Assembly: GCA_023078555.1 (NCBI GenBank)
Contig: CM041201.1
Location: 67,213 to 131,212 of the forward strand
Length of the DNA: 64,000 nucleotides
Source of the DNA: Ulva prolifera
Taxonomy: Eukaryota > Chlorophyta > Ulvophyceae > Ulvales > Ulvaceae
Direction of reading: 5' to 3'
Shown in pieces: positions 22,457 to 34,242 of the stretch (within the stretch, counting starts at the first letter, position 1; the number at the start of each line of letters is the position of its first letter). The notes beneath the pieces are model-generated. The model worked only from the letters and a program-made list of their open reading frames with translations. It was not told the origin of the DNA and did no database searches. The position numbers and the translations under genes were made by a program.

Positions 22457-23487
22457 ATGCTTTGGCTGTTCGCGTGCGTGCTGTTATTCTTTCATGCCAG
22501 TGAGGTGACCTTGGTGGTAGCTTTCAATCGGCCAGAGCTAGAGTGGTCATGTACGCCTCTCTTCATCACGCATTGCATCGCACCGATCCGAAATATGGCT
22601 GCCACAGTGTTACATAGACATGAAATTGGATCGCATACACCTTTCGCCAAGTCATGCTGTGCTATGATTGCAGCTCTGTTGATCACGAAACCTTACAGCA
22701 TTGCTCTGTCGGTGGGAGTGATGGAGCACATTGTTCGTGGATGGCTTCTAAATACAAAACCATACTGGTGGCCAGTATCATTGTTGGGGATGGCAATGAT
22801 TGTGATTGGAGAGGTGGTGAGGAAGACAGCCATGGTGCGGTACTTCAGTGGAGTTTTGCCTCTGCAAGGACAGCTTGCAGTTTAGATCTGGTACCCGTTA
22901 GTGGATGTAGCTCACATGCAGCCGAATAGCTGTTGCATCGTGGAGTGACACCAGTTTGCAGAAAGCCTGCACTTCCGGTGTGTTTAGACAACACTAAGAT
23001 ATGTTTGACCGTCATTGGCAGCTTCAGACCACCTGCTGACCAGTTCGCCTCTGGTGCAGATCCAGGCGGGTCCAGCCTTCACGCATAGGATCAAGTCATA
23101 CAAAAGACCACAGCATGTGATGGTGTCATCAGGACTGTATGCGAGCTTACGGCATCCAGGCTACTTCGGGTGGTTCCTCTGGAGCATTGGCACTCAGGTC
23201 CTTTTATGCAACCCAATGTCCACCATCGGATTCACCGTGGCGGTACGCTTCTTGTCACCTATTCCGGATCAAAGCCACAGGCCACCTGCGCAATTTGCCC
23301 GGTGTGAGTGTTGCCACTTGGCCAACCTTTTTTCTGTGTGGTGTAGGTCAGCCGTTTCTTCCGGAATCGGATCCCTGCAGAAGAGAGAACACTGCTGCGA
23401 CTGTTTGGCACAGAGTATGAAGAGTATGCATCCAGGACCCCGATCCGGATTCCGTTTGTTTCTGGGCTGATCCCTGTGCAAGGCTAG
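22457..23487 (+). CDS. ICMT: Protein-S-isoprenylcysteine O-methyltransferase (ICMT/STE14)
   Basis: Methylates the exposed C-terminal prenylcysteine of CaaX proteins at the ER membrane, using S-adenosylmethionine. Four exons: 22457-22550, 22674-22834, 23060-23242, 23347-23487. They close in phase to 192 residues plus TAG, near the length of plant ICMT. The N terminus reads LFFHASEVTLVVAF (first membrane segment), then SSLLITKPYS. The catalytic C-terminal half shows GLYASLRHPGYFGWFLWS (about 112-129), GTQVLLCNP, RNRIPAEE and FGTEYEEYASRTP, which are family hallmarks forming the SAM and prenyl-substrate sites. The last exon reads on past FVSG to IPVQG before the stop. Prenylated Rab/Ras/Rop proteins are the expected substrates. 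Divergent from the Ca2+-ATPase gene; no operon-like linkage. Confidence 0.92.
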
Positions 23488-25427
23488 CACCAACAGCTGG
23501 TATCGATGCCTTGCTAAGACGCCAGAACCACTGAGCCCAGCTGTTATCAAGAGTAGACAGGGCCTTTTGTACTGAGATCGCAATGGGAGTTTTGTGAGAT
23601 CCACTGGGACACATATTCTGTTGGTATGCTCCTTTTCTTCTGACATCCACCATGAAGGACACGTCACCCGAGAGACACAATTGATTGATCCCAGTGTTTA
23701 TGCAGGCTGATTGTGAAGCAGATCTCAGCTATGATGCACAGCCTGATGAAAGCTGATGCGTTGCTGCCACATGATTCATGCTCAGGCCAGGACATGTACG
23801 TACCTGCGGCAGGTGACTTGGTACACTTAGCCCGTCCAGGTCTGTCCAGATGGAATCAACTTCGAGTTTTAATACCGCATGCTTGGAAGGCTGTGACGCT
23901 GATTGCACACAGAGCATGCTCCTGAATGCTCCAGAGCTGGCTTACCCATCCGAGCACATTCAATCAACACACCAAGCCATAAAGTTGGCGACGCATGTTT
24001 ACTGATCACTCTCTTTGCATATGCTGGAGTCACCTGAATGCTGCGCTGTGTAGAGTGTGCTGAGCAATATTGGAGTCAGCGGCCGCTGCTGGGACGGTGA
24101 CAAGACCTGGGACCGCTGCAGGGCCCCGCTGCTGCAGGGCATGATATTTGTGCTGAAATGCTACCGCCCGTAGTAGCAGCTCAGCAAGTCACTACGTAGT
24201 GCACTGTGGCAAGTCTATCTTTCAAAGCTTCAGCGAGGCAATGTATTGTACGAGCTGATGAGGTGCTCGCAGGCGAACCCTCGCCTGACCAATCACCCCC
24301 CGAATAGAACACAAAAATCGATTCCAAAGACTAGTATGTTTCTGGCCTGTTGTATAGGCCACTACCCAAGAGCAACTCTCTTGCCCAAGCAATTGACTTC
24401 GACCTCAGAGCACTCACGCCACAGTTCGATCCATCACACGCCGTGAAGGCTGTCAGGAATCTCTCGCAAGACTGACTACGCACACCTATTCGCTCGACCA
24501 GGAGTGCAGTGCTGCATCTCGATGCCTGCAGCTGCTTTGGTGTTGTTGTTTATGGTATGCGTGGCGTTGTTGATTGGTGTTGTGCACAGTAAAGGGGGCT
24601 GTGGCCCGTTGTGCAGCAGGGGGCCTGTATGATGCGGCACTACCCAAATTTTGAGTGAATTGCGGCGTGATTGGACTGCATGTGGGATGCGGCTGTCATG
24701 CGTAGCTCTACTGAAGAGTGCAGGTGGCTTGCTGCTGCACAACAAGCGACTCCCGCGGGGCCCGATACCCTTCGACATAGCCAACGTGCGCCTCGCACTA
24801 CGACCATTCTTTTCAATACGATACGATGCTGTTGCTATCGTGTGTGCTGATTGAGGGCACCTTGGCGCTGCCATGCATGCTTGATGCGGAGCCTTCGCTC
24901 GAAACTTTGGGCCAGCTTCATCGTACCCTGGCCCTTCACAAGGGCTCCACCACTCTGTTCTCGAGTGATCTCTAGACGTGCACATCAGCAGCTGTCTCGT
25001 GGCGCGCACAATTGTGCTGTATCAGGCAGTGCTGGCAATCGCCACCAAGGGTCTGGTCATCATCTCTAGGACGACGTGCGTAGCACAAGAAGCACGTGCG
25101 CCACTGATGTCGCATATGTTTCAATTGCGGATTGAGGCAGTTTCTGATGCCATCTGAGCCTGCGAACCGGTAGTCTCAGCGTCACAAGCGCCACACAAGT
25201 CCTGGCCAAAGCAGCATTCTTCAACACATACAAAGGGTGCGGTCAGATCGAGACCACAACAGCAGATCCAAAACGCCATAGCTTCGCACCATCCATTGAG
25301 GGCCACATGCTAGGCATCCTGAGCCCTGGGTCAGCATGCTCCAGCATTCAGTTTTCCTTTTCTCAACCTCTGCGTCCTGCCACACGGTAGCTCAGCATCA
25401 CTCCATCACGGTCGCGCCACCCCACAG
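23488..25427. other. Unassigned 1.9-kb stretch
   Basis: Contains the ICMT 3' end and, further right, the probable 5' region and first exon of the next plus-strand gene. No coding segment could be supported between them. Confidence 0.4.
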
Positions 25428-28400
25428 GAACCCAACAGTGAGATCGAAAGGCTCAAGGCCGCTTCAGCATCCTGGCAGGCCACCCTCGATGAGCGCCTCT
25501 CTGAGCGCCCGCCCCGTGCGCCCGACCCCCATCCAACTCCCCTCGCCAAGCCCCACCATGCGTTCACCAAGACGCCATCGCTTCCATTCCTGGAGGCGGA
25601 GGCCACCTGGCGGCACCTGCCGCCGCGGCAGCTGTGGGCGCAGTTCCAGGCGATCGCGTGGGGGCTGCATGGGGAGGTTGACCGGCAGGCGTTCGGGGGC
25701 GCGCTCGGCGGCCGCGGCGACCTCGTGTACATGCTCTACCAGGGCGCCGACTTTGCTGACGGCGACGCCGGGGGGCTGTGCACGGGGCTGTGCGAGGACG
25801 GCAGCGTGTTCCGGCCGTTCGCCGTCATCGGCATCTCGCAGGAGGTGCGCTGCATGCATGCATGCCCCATTGAGGCGCAGTTGTCTCATCGACGGGTTGC
25901 GAGGGCGCAGCAGTGAAGCCTGGGTGCGGCCGTGTCAGCGGCAGAGACCGTGCATGAGGTCTGCGTCGCATGGCCTGCGCAGCGCGCTGTACGTGTGCCT
26001 GCTTGATACATGCTGTCGCCCGTGCATATGCATGGCTGCCACATAGCCACATTGGGACACAGACAAGTCCAGACAACCGGACCCACGTGCGGCATGCCAG
26101 CCTCGCACCAATGACACAGGATGGGTGCTAGCCGCAGCGCATGCATGCTCTGCACATAGCAGCCGCGAGTGCCGTGGCAGCCGCCCCGCCCGCAGACAAC
26201 AAACAAGAGTTTTTTTTGTTTAGAGTTGTTTAGAGTCGGCCGCAATGGCTAGGTCTATCGAGCTCGTGCTGAGTGGCTGACGGGGGCGGCATGCATGCAG
26301 CTGCACACGCAGTACCTGACGCTCAAGGAGTCGCTGCTGCACGAGGTCGCGCACTGGGCGGCGCACCGCATGCATGGGCCCTGGCAGGCGCTCGGCCCCT
26401 CGGAGGTGTCCACAAGCGGCCACGGCGACTACTGGCGCGAGGCCGTGACGGCCATCCAGGTGCGGCGTGGCTGATCTCACCTGTGCTTGTGGTGCGGCTG
26501 GTGGTGCCGCGGCGCGGCTGATGTCCGTATGTGAGGCTTGCTGCCAATGCAAGCCGACTTGGCAGTGGACTGACGAGGTATGAGTGTATCTCCGAAGTGG
26601 GCTCTGCTGGCCAGTTTCCGTGCCTCCAGAATTTCCGGGATTGTACTACTTCTGCCCCTCGCATATCCAGAGCCGCCAACACACCGGATGGGGCCTCCGG
26701 AACACCAAAGCCGGCTCTGTGTCGGCTCACAGAGGCAACTCCACCAGCACTTGCACTGCCGCCATGTCCATGCAAGCGCACCCCACCACGCGCACGCATG
26801 CAGGCGGTGTTCGGTGACTTTGTCGGCTTCCGGTGTATGGACCACAGCCGGCTGCATGCATGCGGCGGCGGCGCGCACGTCGACGTCGGCGTCTTCTCGC
26901 ACGCCTTCCTCTGCGCCGCCTGTGGCACTCGTGCGCGCTACGCCAGCGCCCGCCGCGATGCCGCCCGCCGCTGCTTCCGCTGTGGAACCCCCGCGCTGAC
27001 ATACATAGGCCAGGTGCCCCCCCCCCCCCCCCCCCCCCCTCCTCGCCCTTCTCTGCATGCATTTCTGGCATGCATACGTGCTGCTTGTCATGGCGACCTG
27101 CCTTCCGGATGGATCTCTGCATGTGTATGGCGTGTGGTCACGTACATTTCTGAGCACAACACGCTATGCTGTGCCGCAACAACAGACATGTTGAGCTGTG
27201 GTGCAGTACGATGCGGACGGGAGTGCATACCGCTGGCAGCGCCACGCCGCGTGGCGGTCGCTGATGGCGGCCGGTGTTCAAACGGCTTACGCCGAAGCTT
27301 GCGTGGCGCAGCCGCACCTGCCTCCCCAGGCTGCGCTGTCTTTGGTGCGGACCCCCCGTCACCACCGTACATATTTTCTGAGGTAGAGATTTCACTGCAT
27401 GATGCTGTGAATTTCGCCTACACAGACAGATCGACGGGTCTCAGCCTTGCCCGCATCAGATGCCTGCACTAGTAGGGCAATTAATCTCTGATGTGGCCGC
27501 GGCGTTGACGCGGGTGTATGTTCGCGCTCCTCTATGTTAGGCCCGCCGTTGCCCCACCGCCATCGGCCCCCCGACACGGCCACATCCACGTGCTGGAGCG
27601 CCCCACATCGCAAGCGCGTAATCTTGCCGCCTTTTCTGAGGCTGTCGGCACGTCAGGGTCCCCCCTGATCCTAAGCAGGGTGCTCCCCCACACACCACTG
27701 AGATCAATTTAAACACGCCAACAATGATCGTCACAACCGCAGACACCAGCTGCTGCAGGCGCTGGGCGAGCTAGAGCAGCAGTACGTCCAGCATCGGGCC
27801 CAGCACACACCCAAGGCCACGCCCACGGCCTCCACCCGCTCCGCTGCAGCAGAGGCTACTGTTCCCAGAGCACAGCAGCCCAAGGGTGGCTTGCGTGCCG
27901 CCGCGGCGCGCAACGCACAAGCCGGTACCGCATCAGCAGCGCCTCTGGAGGGCTGTGGCAGCTCTCCCGGAGCACACACAGCACGCATAGCACGCAGCAG
28001 CGCCTCCCCTCTCCCACAGGAGCCCGGCCTTCCGGGTGCTTCCCCGGGGGAGGGCATACAAGTGGCGCTCACAGGCGCTTTTGAAGGTGTACCGGCGCCC
28101 AAGTCCCTGGCCGCTGCATCACAGGTGCCGGTGCACATGCATGAGGCTGACGGCCTGCCTGCGGCGACGGAGCGGCGGCCCATGACAGCGCGGCCACGGC
28201 GGCTATCCGGGCCGGGCCAGCCGCAGGGGCTGGCGCAAGGGAGGGCGCTGGCGGGGGTGTGGCGGGCGTACGTCGCTGCGGCATGGCCCGCTGCGCGCGC
28301 CGCGGCGGAGGAGCGCAACCGCCAGCGGAAGCGGCCCCTCGCGCCGCGGGCCCTCTGCCGGCAGGTGCGCCGCCCCAGCGTATGCTGTGCTGTGCGTGCT

Positions 28401-28914
28401 GCGCTGCATAGCATGCAAGCGCGCTGGCGGTGACACCGAAAACACCAAAACCCTTTGGATTCGCCGGGCTGTTCAGCCATGCGTGACCACCGCACACGGC
28501 TCCTGCTCAGTGGCAGTGCCCACATCTCCCGGACAATATGATGTGACGGGACCATGCATTAAGGCTGCGTGTTGGCGTACTGTGCTACTGCATACGCTTG
28601 CGGTAGCTTGGTCGAGCGCAACATGCCCAGCCGCTACGACACAGGTGCTTCGCGAGCGACCGTGTGCCTTTCTCGTCTAGCCCTCTCACCCCACTGCTGC
28701 CATCCTGCTGCTGCAGGTGATGCGTACAATTGCCAAGTGGTGGCAGGCAGACAAGCCGCAGTTCGAGGCCGGCGCGGTGCCGCAGGGGCTGCGGGGGTCT
28801 GACGCCGCGGCCGCACGTGCAATGCAGTGCATGTGGCGCCGCTTCGGCGGGCGGCCGTGGAGCCGCCTGCGCCACAACGACGACATCCGCCGCCTCGTGG
28901 CTCTGTGGCCATAG
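25428..28914 (+). CDS. SprT-like zinc metalloprotease-family protein with long low-complexity tail
   Basis: Six phase-0 exons are visible: 25428-25844, 26301-26459, 26804-27013, 27207-27344, 27759-28364, 28717-28914 (TAG), giving 575 residues. The first exon is missing because no in-frame Met lies upstream. The core has LWAQFQAIAWGLHGEVD, a glycine-rich FGGALGG segment, a conserved I-x-IS, then SLLHEVAHWAAH with the HExxH zinc site (153-157) and GHGDYW (third His at about 180). Two CxxC pairs follow (Cys229/232, Cys249/252), as in the zinc ribbon after SprT/Spartan catalytic domains. Spartan-type proteases degrade DNA-protein crosslinks. Residues about 285-490 are Ala/Pro/Arg-rich and probably disordered. 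The last exon is a conserved-looking helical segment (AKWWQADKPQFEAG). Family assignment rests on motif spacing and could be another HExxH family. Confidence 0.6.
27017..27039. repeat. Poly-C run
   Basis: About 23 C immediately after the donor of the third visible exon of the SprT-like gene (donor at 27014). Confidence 0.85.
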
Positions 28915-28930
28915 AAGATGGCCCCTCCAT

Positions 28931-28965
28931 GAGCTGAACGGTCGTGAAGGACGACCGTTCAGCTC
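28931..28965. other. Perfect 15-bp inverted repeat (hairpin) after a stop codon
   Basis: GAGCTGAACGGTCGT, loop GAAGG, then the exact reverse complement. It begins 17 bases after the TAG of the SprT-like gene, so the mRNA 3' UTR would carry a strong stem-loop. There is no T-tract, as expected for a eukaryote. It does not resemble the histone 3' stem-loop. Confidence 0.85.
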
Positions 28966-31209
28966 GACGGGCTAGACGGAGAGGGCGCCACGATGCGATA
29001 GCCATGACAGTGCATTTGCCGTGCATGCCTGCTTGGTGAAAGGCAAGTTTGACCCAGTGTCCCTCCTGATATGACTTTCGCAGATGAAGAATGTGTGCGG
29101 TGTAGGCGCAGCCTACTGGGCTGCTGTCCCGGTGCAGCTGCGTTGCTGGTCAGCTCCACCGCGGATGTGAGGTTCCCCATCTTGTGTAGTGCAGTGGAGA
29201 TAGTAGTGGAGATAGTAGTGTGCAGGTGAATGCAGGTGCTAGGTGTACTAGGCTGGTGATTGATGAGTTGTGCCTGGTGCGAGTGGCAGGTCGAGTTGGC
29301 AGGAACGAGACGTGAGCGTATGCTGCATGATTGCTTAAGCAGGCCGCAGTATGCTGGTGTCATTGACAGGTGGACTGGGCAACTTGAGTATGTGAGTGCA
29401 AGGCAGTGGTAGAACTATAGTGCTGTTTCATCATTGGTAATGGTGTCTCATTTGTGAAGCTGGCAGGTGCAAGGACGAGAATCGATGCTTGGAATGCTGC
29501 GGATGTTGGCATTGGCAAAGGTCTCACGCACACAAGGGGAACAGGCTGTCGTGTCACCACGAGGAAAACACCGCAAGCATTGCTTCTTGTCACATGGAAA
29601 CAGCAGTGCCGATTGCTGAAGATTGTGCAGAATGCTCAGCTGTTGCATGCTAGTTTGATCGAGCCAGACTCGCCTCAGTGCACACGCATGTGAACCACTG
29701 CTTTCGCGGTCAGCTGGGTCCATGTTATCTCTTCACCTCAAGGTGACATTCATCGAGAGCTCCATTCACAAGACATAGTCGTGGCCGTCGTAGGAGTGCA
29801 CTTCACACTGTACAACTTTGTATGCAAACACAAGCATGTCCTTCCATGCCATGTGGCATACTCACATTGCTGCAAAGACGTGCCATGGCAACGTGTTCAT
29901 CTATCACGGCTCTGTACAACAGGCTCGGCAGCAGCGTCCCAAGACGCTCGCTCTCACGCCATCAATTGCCACTGCCTGGCTCAGCAGCAGCAGCTGCGTC
30001 CCAAAACGCTGGCTCTCGCGCCATCGCCCGCCACTGCCTGCCCAGGCCGGAGAGTGCATATTTGCACTGTGAGCGGTACAGCGCCTACCCCAGTCTACCC
30101 AGTGCATAACTGCACACAGCAATCGCTGACCCGACTCCGCACACCACGCCACAGCCTGCCCGACCTCCACACGATGACCACGTGCGCCCCATGCAGCTCA
30201 GGAATCAACTGCGCGCCCCCCACCCAGCGGCCGGCTGCAGTGCGGGCCGCCGGAGATGGCATGTGCTTGCCAGGCCACAGCACGGGCGCGGGGCCACGAG
30301 AACGTCAAAAACGTCCAGGCGAAGCCCCTGAGGCCACGCCCGAGAGCAAAGGGGCAACCCTTTGCAGTCCTCCGAGGCGACACGACTCGCGAGACCCGAG
30401 CTTCGATGTCCGCTCGACCGCAGCGTCTGGGGCACAAACCATGATGTGCGCTGGAGGTTGCGATGTGCACGCACTCACATGTTACCCATCCGCCCGCCCC
30501 CCCTGCATGGCAGCGGCAGCACAGCGGCTTGCCCCCCCCACCAGCGCAAACACGCATGGCCACGCGTGACCACGGCAGCCATGTAGGCGCGCACGCAGAG
30601 AGCGCATGCATGGGGGTGCCGCGGCTGTCATGGCATGCCCTGGCACGGCGACGCATGACCACGGCCACGCTGAGGCGCATGCATGGGGCGCAGCGACAGT
30701 CGTTGCGTATGCTGAGACAGAGCACCCCCAGCCCTTTGGGTGAAGCCGTGTCTGACGGCCCTCTGGGCTTGAATCTGCATACGTAGAGCGGAATCTGCGC
30801 ACCGCGCATGCGCAGAGAGCATGTCACCTCACCACCAGCCCCCTGAACATCTGCACGCGTTAACGCACACAGCCATTGTGCCGGGAGGCTGCTATACCCC
30901 CTGCTATCGCCCCTCTTTGCCACACCGGCCTCTGTGGGCAGCTCGCCCAACAACCACGCGACTTTCTCTCGTTTAAAGCTTCACATTCAATCACAGCCGC
31001 CCCCCTCCCTTTCACCCCAGTCATATCACATTCAACGTAGTCACAATTCAACGCCACTTTCAGTCACTGCGATTGTGTACCCTGTGGCATGCACGGCTCA
31101 CCGTTAGGGCATCCTATACGCGCGCTGCTCACACGGACGGCGGCTGCCTCCAGAAACCCCAAAACTCGGCCGAATCACGCTCAAACACACACGCAGCGCA
31201 TGCGGCCGC
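28966..31209. other. Unassigned 2.2-kb stretch with local repeats
   Basis: No gene is supported. An imperfect tandem of about 60 bases sits at 29933-30048 (core GCGTCCCAARACGCTSGCTC). GCGCATGCATGGGG-type motifs recur at about 30600-30690. Long open frames near 29.8-30.6 kb lack any recognisable protein features. Confidence 0.4.
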
Positions 31210-34200
31210 CTAGACAGCGTCCTCCCCCGGCCGGAGGTGCCCGTTCCCGCGCGGAGAGCGTTTCTCCCACCGCGGCGGCCCCGGCCGCTCCGCGCGCGGC
31301 ACGTACTCGACCCACGACCCCTCAAGCCGCCGCGGCGACTGCCCGTAGATGCCCCCCCCGTTCACGCGGTCCCCCGCCCGCAGGCCCGCACTGTGGTGCG
31401 CCCCCCGGTCGCGGTGCTCCCGCCGCGGGGTGTGGCCGCTGCGCGTGTGGCTGCTGCGCGTGCCGCCGGACCCCCCCGGCCCCCCGGCCTCGCGCGAGAG
31501 GTGCGGGTTGACCATGCGGATGACCGCCGGCGGCTGCCGCGCCTGCGCGGCGCGCAGCGTGAGCGTGAAGTCCATGTACGCCGGGGGCATACGGGTGCAC
31601 CACACCGCGCGGCAGTTGTTGCAGCAGCCCTCGGAGAACGTTGAGCCGAACGACTCGATCGACTCGTACGTCGTAAGGCCCCGCGCGATGAGCGAGATGT
31701 GGAAGCCGAGCAGCCCGCCGACCGCCAGGATGAACGCTGCATAGATGCAGCTGCAGATGTCAGTTTGCCATACGCATGAGACTCATGCATACGTACCACT
31801 CGCACTACATGCACGACCCGCACCATGCGCGAAGCCGCCCAAGGCTGCGCAGAACATGCGGCAACGCGTACGCTGCGTGGCCACATATGGGGTGTCGGGC
31901 TGGAGGATTTGATTGCCTCGATCACGCCGCGCCATGTACACGCACAGAGCGATGGTGCTCGTCAAATAACGGCCTCCGCGGGAGCGCACCTGCGACCACA
32001 ACCAGCACGACCGGAGTCGCCACAATCTCCATCAGCTTCTCAAACGTCGAGTCCTCCGCCCCGGGCGAGCTCGACGGCGAGCCCGCCGCCGCGGCCGCAG
32101 CCCCCCCGTCCGCGTCCCCGCCATCGCTCTTGCGCAGGTGCCGCGCGATGTGCAGCGCGCAGAAGGCGGCGGCGTGCGAGAGCGCGAGAAACGCGCAGGC
32201 GAGGAACGACACAAAGGCGCGGTAGTTGCGCTCGCCGATGGTGTTGCCGGTCCAGGGGCAGAAGTGGTCGAAGCGCATGACGACGACGTTGAGGGCGCGG
32301 CAGTGGTGCGCGCGGGGGGGGCGGTAGTAGTGGTACACATCGTCGTAGCGAATCGTGATCGAGCGGTCTCCCACCGCAACCTCCTGTGTCCTGCACGGCA
32401 CAGGAACAGTCACCGCTGCCTCCGCCCTGAGTACCTACGGGCGGGATGTGCTGATTGACCCGGTGCTGCAGTGCAGCTGGCTGCTTGAGGGGATCACGAG
32501 GATTCTGGTGAAGGCACGGGAAGACGGGCATGCATGAGCACGGGTCTGTTGCACGCCAGGCTGCCGAGGTTGATGTCAGGCCATCAGACGCCGACGCAGA
32601 CTCCAGGGCTGCGCCAGAGGACACGCAAGCGTGGCTCTAACAACCACTTGGGCGGTACTGCCCTGTCCGGCGCGAGGCTTGTGCTTCATCGATGTAGCTC
32701 GTGCTCTTTTGTCGAGGCGAGGTTTCGCATGAGGAAAGTAATTCGGACAGCACAGACGAGGCAGCACGGAATTCTTCGTTAAGCGATGACCAGATCAAGG
32801 CAACGCTCTCACACTCGCAGGCGCCAGTGTCCTCAGCATGCACACTCACTGACAAACATGCTGATCTGATGTAAAGTAAAGTAAATCTGAATTTACTGAG
32901 CCGTATCCTATTGGACATTGACAACTCCGACTGAACGGGACCACATATGCCGATGCGAGCCAAGGTGTCGCCCTGAGACACGACTGGCGTTGCTTTGTTA
33001 GTGCATCAGTGTGGAAGGTCAGTAGTGGTGTGTGCATTCTGTGAGGAATTTCGCAGACAGCACCACATCGGCAGAACTGCGCAAGCGAAAGCTGCGAAGC
33101 GGTTGGGGCTCTCAGGTTTTCGACAGATGTGAGTGCGAGGAGCATGAATGTGTCACATGCCGTGCGTTTCAGGGCACTGGAAGCTCTGCTGGAGGTCAGC
33201 CGGGGTGGACACCGGCCTGGACCTGTGAAGGTGATCATAAAGTTGTGGCTGATACAGCTTTTTTTAAGCAGCTGCTGGGCCCAGAATCAAAGGGCAGCAG
33301 GATGCTGATGGGCGATGGGTACTCTGTGGCGTGGGCGATGATCAGGTGTGGTCTGCGAGATATGCCATCAGCTCAAGGAAGAATGCTACATGATGTGTCA
33401 CCACGGACGTAGCAGCACACTATGGTACAAGCAATGCTGGGATAGGAGGTTTCAAGAGCTCCTGCCTTGGTGAATACGCCTGGCTGCCAGAGTTGGTGCA
33501 GGCGTGCAGGGCTAGAGACTACAGCAGCACGATCAGCGAAGCATGGCATGAAGACGTGTGCAATGAAGCTGAGCGGCCTTGCCAGGCTTCCCTGCAGATG
33601 TGTTCCAGACATCCCTGCTGAAGTTTGTGAGTATGGGTGCATGGCGAGACATACACGGGCACCGGCGTGTCGGACAGCAGGAACAGTTGCAGGTGTTGTG
33701 CTGCGATCGAAAGCGCCAGCACGGTTGAAAGTGCTGCAACGCATGCGACGCTAACACTGCAGCGAAGGCGAGACCGCTGGCTGTCGGGTGTGCTGAGCAC
33801 AGGCAAGAGGGAATTGGGAAGAGGGGAAGGGGAGGCAGAGCATACCGGGGGAGCTGCATCCGCAGGTATGCATCCGAGGGCTGCAGCCGCGGCAAGACAC
33901 CAGGATCCGTGAGACAAGTTGAGAAAAGGAAGAATATTGCGAATATCGCCAGGATGGACCTGCACGCCGTTCAAGTAGTGGCACAAGTCTTGGCGTTGCC
34001 TCAGTGACTTGCTAAGCAGTCTAGTGTTTGAACGGGGCAACCACGGAACGGTGCCGTCAGATAGAATCATACCCGGAGAGAATGGCAATGTATCGCAGCG
34101 GGGCGTCTAGCTTGATGGCTACCAGTCCGACGAAGAGTCCCTCCAGTGCAATTATAAGCGCTGCCGTGCCCAGACACCCCTTCCATGGCTTAGGCAGCAT

Positions 34201-34242
34201 CAATCGGCCATCGCAGAAGAAGTAATGATACCCTGGCCAGTC
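31210..34242 (-). CDS. DHHC-family S-palmitoyltransferase with degenerate zinc sites
   Basis: Integral membrane S-acyltransferase. Exons in phase: 34242-34073 (HYFFCDGRLMLPKPW, first TM), 33756-33655 (second TM), 32504-32439, 32390-31990 (catalytic core, TM3), 31736-31210 (TM4, tail). The first coding exon upstream of 34242 was not found. The core reads YRPPRAHHC, then FDHFCPWTGNTIGERNYRAF; the later RGLTTYES supplies the family TTxE motif. DHFC replaces DHHC. Aligned to human DHHC20, zinc ligands C128, C131, C145, C148, H155 and C162 become Asp, Tyr, Leu, Val, Phe and Thr; only H141 and C142 remain. The catalytic Asp, first His and Cys are retained. A Ser/Ala/Gly-rich insert splits TM3 and TM4. 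The C-terminal 130 residues are Arg/Gly/Pro-rich. Two short middle exons are assigned mainly by phase. Confidence 0.8.

Noticed and set aside
28931..28965. Rho-independent terminator
   Set aside because: The hairpin is perfect but has no T-tract and the genome is eukaryotic, so it is reported only as a hairpin.
29781..30569. Plus-strand frame of 262 codons
   Set aside because: Composition looks random and it includes a local tandem repeat. No homology recognised.
33655..33756. Separate small membrane-protein gene
   Set aside because: The hydrophobic segment has acceptor, donor and phase that fit as the second TM exon of the DHHC gene.
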